From Citrifermentans bremense (lineage in GTDB: Bacteria; Desulfobacterota; Desulfuromonadia; Geobacterales; Geobacteraceae), in assembly GCF_014218275.1 (NCBI RefSeq), contig NZ_AP023213.1, forward strand, positions 2,706,001 to 2,770,000: DNA of 64,000 bases, given 5' to 3'. This document shows, one piece after another, positions 36,100 to 42,916 of the stretch. Made by a program: the position numbers and the translations under genes. The notes under the pieces are model-generated. The model did not search any database. It worked only from the letters and a program-made list of their open reading frames with translations, and was not told the origin of the DNA. The first letter of the stretch is position 1, and every line of letters begins with the position of its first letter.

Positions 36100-36260
36100 T
36101 TTTTTCTCCTTTGTCTCACTTGACACAAAAAAACCGGGTCGCCTGTCTCTTAATGGCAATGCCATCAAAATTGTTTCGGCGACCCGGCTGTCTCAGTAAG
36201 ACCCTTGGGCTTTCCGTCCCATCCTCGCGGATGGTTTAGTATTGTCGTTCATCTATTCAA
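35140..36260. repeat. Duplicated segment, copy A (with 38530-39660)
   Basis: The leader, riboswitch, signal peptide and ConA-like domain of paralogue 1 recur at 38530-39660 with long identical DNA stretches, including the riboswitch and terminator. This marks a recent tandem duplication of the 5' half. Confidence 0.8.
36127..36250 (-). promoter_or_regulatory. GEMM-I-class cyclic-dinucleotide riboswitch with terminator (copy 1)
   Basis: Read on the minus strand, the aptamer (36250-36177) has the GEMM core: UACUAAACC, hairpin AUCCGCGAGGAU, GGGACGGAAAGCC, a second stem GGGUCU...GAGAC, and AGCCGGGUCGCC. The 3' arm CCGGGUCGCC is also the 5' half of an intrinsic terminator with GGCGACCCGG and seven U (36143-36127), so ligand binding should favour read-through (ON). 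The base two before the C/U of the CAAACC block (G20 in the Vc2 aptamer) is A here, the signature of cGAMP-preferring GEMM variants. The start codon of paralogue 1 is 28 bases downstream. Confidence 0.88.
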
Positions 36261-36353
36261 TTGAGTGTGCTACAGACTCAGCCAGTTCGGATTTTGTTGC
36301 GCATCGCAATCTCCTCAACCACTTTTTTCATCAAGTCAATTGCCCTTGTTATC

Positions 36354-36368
36354 GCAACACCAGTGCCA
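36354..36368 (-). promoter_or_regulatory. Sigma-54 (-24/-12) promoter for riboswitch copy 1 and paralogue 1
   Basis: Minus strand TGGCAC-TGGTG-TTGC, a perfect match to TGGCAC-N5-TTGC. The predicted start near 36342 gives a ~240-base leader that contains the GEMM riboswitch. Confidence 0.8.
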
Positions 36369-36980
36369 AACCAGTATACTTGCACAAACTATTGTTATCA
36401 TTGAACTTTACAGTTTGAGCTAGGAAGAAGGATAACCGTTAGATGAGTAAAAGGTGAACACACAATCCATTCAATCCTTAGCTCCTCTCAGGCGCTCCCT
36501 GCATTTACAACTTGTAAGTGCTCCATTGAACAGGTTGTTCAAAGGCTGAGCACAAAGCAGACATAACGTGTTCGAGGTATTGAGATGATGAAAAATCCCC
36601 CCCTCCACTCTATCTCAACAGCATCCAGTTAACGGATCAGAGCGGCTATACTTTGATTGGTTTGGAATAGAGAGAATCGCTGCGAAATCATCGGGGCAAG
36701 AACTACAGCAGACGACTAGCTGCTTTGAGCGATATTGACAACCGGCGGGGGTCAATTCCGAATGCTGATCGATATAGGCAAAAGGGCACAAGTTGTGATT
36801 CTTTTGCCCTCTGCTTTGTCCGCACCCACAATGTTGCTTGATGTAAACAAGAACAGAATTTATTTAGAGCTACTGAACAACTGTCAAAGTGCTGAGCAGC
36901 GAAATCACGACATGAGGGCTCCCAATCCCTTGGCAGTAAAAATGCAGAGAAAGTTTCCCATTATTGGCAAAGAGACTGGG

Positions 36981-37017
36981 AAAAAACAAGGGAGCCCGAT
37001 GAGCTCCCTTGTTTTTT
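36981..37017. terminator. Bidirectional intrinsic terminator after paralogue 2
   Basis: AAAAAACAAGGGAGC / GCTCCCTTGTTTTTT, with T-runs in both directions, just after the stop of the minus-strand gene at 37053. Confidence 0.85.
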
Positions 37018-37052
37018 ACTGCTGTTTTCCGGCTGGCTGCCAGACATATTTG

Positions 37053-39485
37053 CTATTTCAAGCGGTTAACCGACTTGTTCACCACGGTGACGTTGTTGGC
37101 GGCGTCGTACGCCTTGAAGGTCACCGCGTGCCGCCCGATCGTTACGTATTTGCTGGTGTTGATTGAAGAGCTGCTGGTGGAAAGGACGAGAACGTTGTCC
37201 ACGTATACCTGCAGTTTGGTCACTGCCACGTTATCTGCCGCCGATGCCTTCAGGTAGAGCGTGCCGCTGTTCATGTAGTAGCTGACCGGAGATGCCACGT
37301 TGATGGTCGGGGCAGTCTTGTCATTCATGACGTTAACAGTGACGCTGGATTGGCCGACATTGCCGGCGGCATCATAGGCCTTCACCATCACGGTGTTGGG
37401 GCCGTTGGGGTAGTTGGTGGTGCCCCAGGTGATAGTCCAGGGCGCGGTTGTGGAGGTGATCCTCAGGACCCCATTCACGTAGTACTCGACTTTTTTCACG
37501 CCGACGTTATCGGTGGCGTTGGCGGATATCGTCGCTATCCCGCTGACCGTGGAACCGGCCACGGGCTTGGCGATGGAGACCACCGGGGCGGTCGTGTCGC
37601 CAGTCGTGGTGGTGGTGGTGGCGGTGGTGATGTTGACCAGGGCAGTTTTTGCTGTCGATACCTTGCCGGAGGCGTCCTTGCTCCAGGCGTAGGCGGTGCG
37701 AGAACCGGTCGCTGCAAAAGTGAAGCTGGTCGGCGCGCTGGTTTTCCAGGTGGTGGCGCCCGCCGCGGGAGCGGTCCCGCTCTCGGTGATCTGGTAGCCG
37801 GTGACGCCGACGTCGTCGGCCGCCGCAAAGGCGGTGACCGGTACGGTCAGCGCAGTGGCGGAAGCCGGCATGGAGAAGGAGCTGATCACCGGGGCCGTAG
37901 CGTCGGTGACTGCGACTGCGTTTTTCACGGTCACCGAGCTCGACGCCTGTCCGACGTTACCGGCTGCGTCATAGGCCTTCGCGGTCAGAGTGTAGGTGGC
38001 GTTGGGGCTGTTGGCCGTATTCCAGGTGAGGGTGTAGGGTGCAGAGCCCACCACGCCGAAGATGGAGCCGTTCAGGTACATCTCCACCTTGCTGACAGCG
38101 ACGTTGTCGCTGGCTGCGACGTTGATAGTGACGTTGCCGCTCACGGTGGAGCCTGTGGCCGGCGAAGAGATGGAAGCTACCGGAGCGACGGCATCTGCAG
38201 TGGTCGTGGTGGTAGTGCCCGAAACGGTGGTCGCGCTTGCCGTTACCGAGAGCATCCCTTCGTTGTCGTTGCTGTCGTAGCTACCCTTGTTGTATGCGGA
38301 GACGGCGAAGTAGTACTTGGTCGCGGGGTCGAGGGAAGAGATGTTGTACTGCAGCACATTCCCAACGTCCACTTTCATGTTCAGGTTGGCAGCGTCTTTT
38401 CCGTAGTAGATGCGGTAGCCGTTAACCGGGTGGGCAACCCCGTTGCTGCCGGCGCTCCAGCGAAGGCTCACGGCGTTTGCAGTGCCTGCGGCGGCGGTCA
38501 CGCTCGTCGGCTGTGCCGGAGGGCCGCTGTAGGTGGTGCTTACCACGAAGTCGTCAAGGGCGTACCACTGCTCTGAAGCAGGAGTATAGGTATTAGCATT
38601 ATTCCCTCCGAGCCACACGTGATTCCACTGATACGAACTCGGATTATCCCCTGCGGGCACCCACACGACATTGGACTGATCATGTACTAAGCGTCCGTCC
38701 AGCCAGAAACGTGCTTTGCCGTCAGCAACGCCGCCAGCACTATTCAGTTTCACATACCATTCCATTGAGTGCCATTCGCCATCGCCAGGAGCCCCGGCAT
38801 TGTACCAATCCAAGGGAGCTGCCCCGAGGAAATCGTTAGTGGTAGTAGAGGCTGAATTGTCACGTGTTGCCGTCAGGGGAGACGGCATCATATACAACTG
38901 CGTCCTGTAGGTTCCCGACCCGTATTTGGCATAACCGCCTACATAGCGTGGTTTATTTTGAATGCCGCTAAAAAAGTCCCAAACAGATGCGCTATTGGTA
39001 GCATCGTAGTGAGAAAGGTGAATAAACTTCTGCATTGGGGAGGAGGTAGTATTCCACTTCCAGTCCTTCGGAAAGAGAGCCCAAGCTCTGACATATACTT
39101 CTTGCTGAGGGGCAAAAGCGGTTCCCAGCAAGCCGTCGGAACCCCAGCTGCCGCTGCTGCTGTAGCAGGGCTCGTTCCACATCATGAAGCTCTTCCCTTG
39201 CCCTCTGGGGTGCTGCCCATTGATGTTTAGGGTGTTGTGCAAACCATCAAGATTGCTGCATGACACGGTAGCAGCAACTCGATAATCATAAAAGCCTGCA
39301 GGGACGGGCGTTGTGCAGCTAGCGCCCTGCACGCAGGTCGTGGTCGCACCCGTTGTGGATTGACGCGGACTCCAGTCTGCGTGTCCATCGAAATTGTCAC
39401 TGAACAAAACCGCTGCAGACGAAGCGTTTGCAGACAAAAGTGCTCCTAGAGCTACTGCTGCCATCACTACCTTAATTCTTTGCAT
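37053..39485 (-). CDS. Secreted ConA/lyase-like protein with Fn3 and four Ig-like domains (paralogue 2)
   Basis: 810 residues. Signal peptide and N-terminal ~325 residues are nearly identical to paralogue 1 (LFSDNFDGHADW, ALFPKDWKWN, KARFWLDGRLVHDQSNVVW). After the Fn3 domain come an Ig-like repeat (SISSPATGSTVSG), a different beta-sandwich (VISSFSMPASATALTVPV...YAWSKDASGKVS) and two more Ig-like repeats, ending VNKSVNRLK. No surface-anchoring signal is visible. It is preceded by riboswitch copy 2, but its -24/-12 promoter is damaged compared with copy 1, so it may depend on another promoter or be silent. Confidence 0.85.
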   Translation of the reverse strand: MQRIKVVMAAVALGALLSANASSAAVLFSDNFDGHADWSPRQSTTGATTTCVQGASCTTPVPAGFYDYRVAATVSCSNLDGLHNTLNINGQHPRGQGKSFMMWNEPCYSSSGSWGSDGLLGTAFAPQQEVYVRAWALFPKDWKWNTTSSPMQKFIHLSHYDATNSASVWDFFSGIQNKPRYVGGYAKYGSGTYRTQLYMMPSPLTATRDNSASTTTNDFLGAAPLDWYNAGAPGDGEWHSMEWYVKLNSAGGVADGKARFWLDGRLVHDQSNVVWVPAGDNPSSYQWNHVWLGGNNANTYTPASEQWYALDDFVVSTTYSGPPAQPTSVTAAAGTANAVSLRWSAGSNGVAHPVNGYRIYYGKDAANLNMKVDVGNVLQYNISSLDPATKYYFAVSAYNKGSYDSNDNEGMLSVTASATTVSGTTTTTTADAVAPVASISSPATGSTVSGNVTINVAASDNVAVSKVEMYLNGSIFGVVGSAPYTLTWNTANSPNATYTLTAKAYDAAGNVGQASSSVTVKNAVAVTDATAPVISSFSMPASATALTVPVTAFAAADDVGVTGYQITESGTAPAAGATTWKTSAPTSFTFAATGSRTAYAWSKDASGKVSTAKTALVNITTATTTTTTGDTTAPVVSIAKPVAGSTVSGIATISANATDNVGVKKVEYYVNGVLRITSTTAPWTITWGTTNYPNGPNTVMVKAYDAAGNVGQSSVTVNVMNDKTAPTINVASPVSYYMNSGTLYLKASAADNVAVTKLQVYVDNVLVLSTSSSSINTSKYVTIGRHAVTFKAYDAANNVTVVNKSVNRLK

Positions 39486-39660
39486 TTTTTCTCCTTTGTC
39501 TCACTTGACACAAAAAAACCGGGTCGCCTGTCTCTTAATGGCAATGCCATCAAAATTGTTTCGGCGACCCGGCTGTCTCAGTAAGACCCTTGGGCTTTCC
39601 GTCCCATCCTCGCGGATGGTTTAGTATTGTCGTTCATCTATTCAATTGAGTGTGCTACAG
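38530..39660. repeat. Duplicated segment, copy B (with 35140-36260)
   Basis: Second copy of the duplicated 5' half. Downstream Ig-like regions of the two genes differ much more, and upstream similarity fades through a decayed sigma-54 promoter. Confidence 0.8.
39512..39635 (-). promoter_or_regulatory. GEMM-I-class cyclic-dinucleotide riboswitch with terminator (copy 2)
   Basis: Essentially identical to copy 1: core UACUAAACC, GGGACGGAAAGCC and GACAGCCGGGUCGCC (aptamer 39635-39562), then terminator arms CCGGGUCGCC/GGCGACCCGG and seven U (39528-39512). The same A occupies the Vc2 G20 position. The ATG of paralogue 2 is 27 bases beyond the U-run. Confidence 0.88.
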
Positions 39661-40339
39661 ACTCAGCCAGCGCGGGTTTTGTTGCTCATCGCAAACTCCT
39701 CAACCAGTTTTTCATCCAGTCCATGCCGTTGTTATCGCGACACCAGTGCAAACATAAAACCGATCCTTAGTTTTCCCCAATATAAGCCATGATCACATTT
39801 ATGGATTTCATCTGCATACATGGTTAAGCAACGGCCTTATGTCTAAACCTTCACGTCTCCAGGTATGTCGGGCGAAAAGAACACCGGAATCCAGCTTATC
39901 TCTAGATCAACTGCTCCAGCTGAGCAATCATCAGCACCTCAACAGACAGGAAAAGAAGCCTTAGCCAGCTAACTCAGAAGATTATTGGACGAAAAAAAAG
40001 CCGGGTTGCCGAAAAGGTAAACATTTCGGCAACCCGGCTGTCTCGGTGAGACCCTATAGGCTTTCCGCCCCATCCTCGCGGATGGTTTAGTATTATCGTC
40101 TGCTTGGCTTTTTTGCTGTAAAGAACTAAACTGCGCCAGGTTCGGTGACCACAGGTTCCGGCTCCCCTTACGTCTGGCCATTCTTCCGTAACGTCTGGGG
40201 GGAGTATCGCCTATTCAAGGCAATAGTTATGTGACCTGAATTACATTTTCTGCAGTTTTCCAGGACCTTACCCTGCACCAAGTCGCGGGAAAGGAGCAGC
40301 GGCAGGCCCGCCGCGAACAAATTTCAACTCCCAGCAGGG
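39636..40339. other. Region between paralogue 2 and the cohesin gene, with orphan riboswitch
   Basis: Contains a decayed -24/-12 promoter at 39736-39750 (minus strand TTGCACTGGTGTCGC, cf. TGGCACTGGTGTTGC in copy 1), an orphan riboswitch at 39992-40100, and no gene between them. The rest shows nothing recognisable. Confidence 0.6.
39992..40100 (-). promoter_or_regulatory. Orphan GEMM-I-class riboswitch with terminator (copy 3)
   Basis: Aptamer 40100-40027 on the minus strand: UACUAAACC, AUCCGCGAGGAU, GGGGCGGAAAGCC, GGGUCUCACCGAGAC, AGCCGGGUUGCC. It is followed by a compact terminator CCGGGUUGCCGAAA / UUUCGGCAACCCGG with eight U. Covariation with copies 1-2 (GGGUUGCC/GGCAACCC versus GGGUCGCC/GGCGACCC) supports the structure. 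No ORF follows before the paralogue 2 leader, about 350 bases away. It also lies in the 3' region of the dockerin-cohesin operon. Confidence 0.85.
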
Positions 40340-40843
40340 CTAGGGCGCGGCGACCACAGAGGTTATCAGCGGATCTACCCGATAGGTTGTCAGGTCATCC
40401 CAGGCCTTGAACCCGGTGATGGTGAAAGCAGCTGGCACCAGGGTGGTTCCCTGGGCCAGGACGGGGGTCACGGTCAGGAAGCGCCCTACGGGGAACCCAG
40501 ACGGTTTGACCAGCGAAACCTTGACCGTCTGCGGCGAGGCGGCCGTGTCGTAATAGGCGCTGAGAGCCGCATCGGTTCCGGCGGCACCTCCCGAGGTGAC
40601 TATGGCTCCGGCAGCAAGAGTTCCTCCCCCCGGCGTGGCCAGGGTGACTCCGGGGGGAAGTTGCAGGGTAAATTCCACCCCGTACAGGGTGGTGGCGGCA
40701 CCTGCCGTCTCTATGATGACGCTGCTGCCGGCAACGGGAGTCTGCGGCGCTTCGGCTCCCCCTCCCCCACCGCACCCGGTCAGCAAAAAGATAAGGGACA
40801 GCAAGGCGACAGACGAGAAAAATCTCATACGCGAAACACTCAT
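40340..40843 (-). CDS. Lipoprotein with a cohesin-like domain
   Basis: 167 residues. Lipobox LLTGC near residue 24, followed by a glycine run, predicts a lipid-anchored surface or periplasmic protein. The rest resembles a compact cohesin jellyroll: YGVEFTLQLPPGVTLATPGG, ALSAYYDTAASPQTVKVSLV, GFPVGRFLTVTPVL, AAFTITGFKAWD. It starts 2 bases after the stop of a gene whose product ends in a dockerin, so the two are co-translated candidates for a cohesin-dockerin pair. Cohesin assignment is by pattern, not search. GAGG upstream serves as SD. Confidence 0.7.
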   Translation of the reverse strand: MSVSRMRFFSSVALLSLIFLLTGCGGGGGAEAPQTPVAGSSVIIETAGAATTLYGVEFTLQLPPGVTLATPGGGTLAAGAIVTSGGAAGTDAALSAYYDTAASPQTVKVSLVKPSGFPVGRFLTVTPVLAQGTTLVPAAFTITGFKAWDDLTTYRVDPLITSVVAAP

Positions 40844-40845
40844 AG

Positions 40846-42894
40846 TCAGAACCTCGTTATTCCAGTGACGATCCCCAGAATCAGCAACACGTCACCCGTA
40901 TCGATAACCCCGTCCGGTTGCGGCACCCCCCCCACCAGTGGGGCCAGATCGCCGCGAAGCAACTGGGTTGCATCCGGTTTCGTCTTCCCGACCGCCATCT
41001 GCATGGCAAGTTGGGCGTCCTCCACCCCCACCGAGGCATCGCCGGAGAGATCCCCCACTTTCAGGACCCCTATCGATGCCATGGCCGCTGCGGCCTGCCT
41101 GGTCTCGTTTCCGGCGACGTCGCGCGCAGTTACGATAACCTGGTTGGCGACTCCCGGCTGCAGGTTGCTCAGAAGGTAGCTCCAGGACTGACCGTTAAGT
41201 TCGGCGGCCGTCTGTTGCCCGTTGCCGACCTGCACCATGACGGAGGCAACGCCAGAGCCATTGGTATCGGAGGCGATTCCAGAGATGGGTAGGGAGGTGA
41301 GTATGGTCGGGGTGGTGAAGGCAGAAACTGTGACCACGGGAGGAACGGTATCGAGCACGACGGTGCCGCTTGCCGATTTCTCGTTGCCGGAAAGGTCTTT
41401 TGCGGTCACCACGATGCTGTTTCCCCCTTCGGTCAGACTCCGAATGGTGCAGCTCCAGCTGTTGCCAGTCACCGTCGCGGCGACGGGCGCCGCAGCGCCG
41501 ACCTTGACCAGCACCGAAGCGATGCCCCCTGCATCCGCAACCGTCCCGGAGAGGGTCTGAGTGGCTAGCCGCGTGGGAGAGGCGACTGGGAGCATGGTGA
41601 TGTCCGGGGGCACCAAGTCGACGGTGACCGCGTTGGCGGAAGCGCTGCGCCGGCTTTCGTTCTCGTTGGCGTCGTTTGCTTCCTGCTTGAAGGCGGTAAC
41701 GGCGAAATAATACCTGGTGCCGGTGGCAAGAGAACTCACCACAGCCTCCCTTTGGGAGGCCAAGACGGTGATCGAGCTGTCGAGGTGCCCTGGGTCGGTC
41801 CCGTAGTAGATGCGGTAACCGTCCACCAGGTAGTTCGCCCCGTTGCTGCCGCTTTGCCAGGTGAGACGTATCGACGAGGTGCTGATCCCCTCCGCACTGA
41901 GCGTTGTGGGAGGCGGAGGCGGCCCGCTGTAATGGGTACTGACCACTAAGTCGTCGACGGCGTACCACTGCTCCTTGGCGGGTACATAGGTGTTGGAGTT
42001 GTTGCCGCCGATCCAGGCGTGGTTCCACAACCATGCACCAGGGTCATCCCCTGCCGGCACCCAAGCAATATTTGCCTGGTCATGCACCAAGGCACCGTCG
42101 AACCAAAAACGCGCACGACCGTCGGCGACACCGCCTGAGCTGTTCAACTTCACGTACCATTCCAACGAATGCCATTGCCCATCACCTGGAGCCCCGGCAT
42201 TGTACCAGTCCAGGGGAGCTGCCCCGAGGTAATCATTTGTGGTGGAAGAGCCTGAATTGTCTCGCGCTGCCGTCAGAGGAGACGGCATCATATATAGCTG
42301 TGTCCTGTAGGTCCCGGCCCCGTACTTGGCAAATCCACCCACATAGCGCGGCTTATTCTGCGTACTGCTGAAAAAGTCCCAAATAGAAGCAGGATTGCCG
42401 GGATCGTAGTGGGAAACATGGATGAACTTTTGCATCGGCGATGCAGCGGTGTTCCACTTCCAGTCAGAGGGAAAAAGAATCCAGTATCTGATGTAAACCT
42501 GCGACTGTCCGGCGAACGAAATACCCAAAAGGCCATCAGATCCCCAACTCCCCCCGGAGGAATAGCATGGCTCGCTCCAGAACACGAAGCTTTTCCCGTT
42601 TCCGCCTCTGGGGTGGGTTCCATTTATGTTGAGTGTGTTGTGGAATCCATCCAAATTACTGCATACCTCAGTAGCGGCAATGCGATAATCGCTGAATCCG
42701 GCTGGAACTGGCGTAACACAACTCGCCGCCCCCTTCACACAACTATTTGTTGCTCCATTGGTGAATTGGAGCGGTCCCCACTGACTTTGTGAGTTAAAGC
42801 TTTCACTGAAGAGAACAGCTGCTCGTGAAGAGTCTGGCGTGACAGCCCCACCTCCAATAGCCAAAACTACCATCAGCAATGCACGAAAGATCAT
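40846..42894 (-). CDS. Secreted ConA/lyase-like protein with Fn3, Ig-like domains and C-terminal dockerin (paralogue 3)
   Basis: 682 residues from the ATG at 42894 (CTGGAAAT upstream; one longer frame overlaps the previous gene). Signal peptide about 1-25. Residues ~26-330 align with paralogues 1 and 2 (YIRYWILFPSDWKWN, GDGQWHSLEWYVKL, RARFWFDGALVHDQ). Fn3 domain, then two Ig-like domains (ITMLPVASPTRLATQTLSG, TVSAFTTPTILTSLPISG). The C-terminal ~70 residues form a type I dockerin: loop 1 GDLSGDASVGVEDAQLAM, loop 2 PDGVIDTGDVLLILG. It is followed at once by the cohesin lipoprotein. No riboswitch precedes it; it is at the end of the low-GC glycan trio. Confidence 0.85.
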   Translation of the reverse strand: MIFRALLMVVLAIGGGAVTPDSSRAAVLFSESFNSQSQWGPLQFTNGATNSCVKGAASCVTPVPAGFSDYRIAATEVCSNLDGFHNTLNINGTHPRGGNGKSFVFWSEPCYSSGGSWGSDGLLGISFAGQSQVYIRYWILFPSDWKWNTAASPMQKFIHVSHYDPGNPASIWDFFSSTQNKPRYVGGFAKYGAGTYRTQLYMMPSPLTAARDNSGSSTTNDYLGAAPLDWYNAGAPGDGQWHSLEWYVKLNSSGGVADGRARFWFDGALVHDQANIAWVPAGDDPGAWLWNHAWIGGNNSNTYVPAKEQWYAVDDLVVSTHYSGPPPPPTTLSAEGISTSSIRLTWQSGSNGANYLVDGYRIYYGTDPGHLDSSITVLASQREAVVSSLATGTRYYFAVTAFKQEANDANENESRRSASANAVTVDLVPPDITMLPVASPTRLATQTLSGTVADAGGIASVLVKVGAAAPVAATVTGNSWSCTIRSLTEGGNSIVVTAKDLSGNEKSASGTVVLDTVPPVVTVSAFTTPTILTSLPISGIASDTNGSGVASVMVQVGNGQQTAAELNGQSWSYLLSNLQPGVANQVIVTARDVAGNETRQAAAAMASIGVLKVGDLSGDASVGVEDAQLAMQMAVGKTKPDATQLLRGDLAPLVGGVPQPDGVIDTGDVLLILGIVTGITRF

Positions 42895-42916
42895 ATTTCC
42901 AGGAACTCGCCAAACC

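Larger units (their letters stand above)
36251..37052. other. Region between lectin/Ig paralogues 1 and 2
   Basis: Holds the sigma-54 promoter and leader of paralogue 1 (36.25-36.37 kb), about 600 bases of AT-richer sequence with no convincing gene, and the terminator of paralogue 2 at 36981-37017. Confidence 0.55.
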
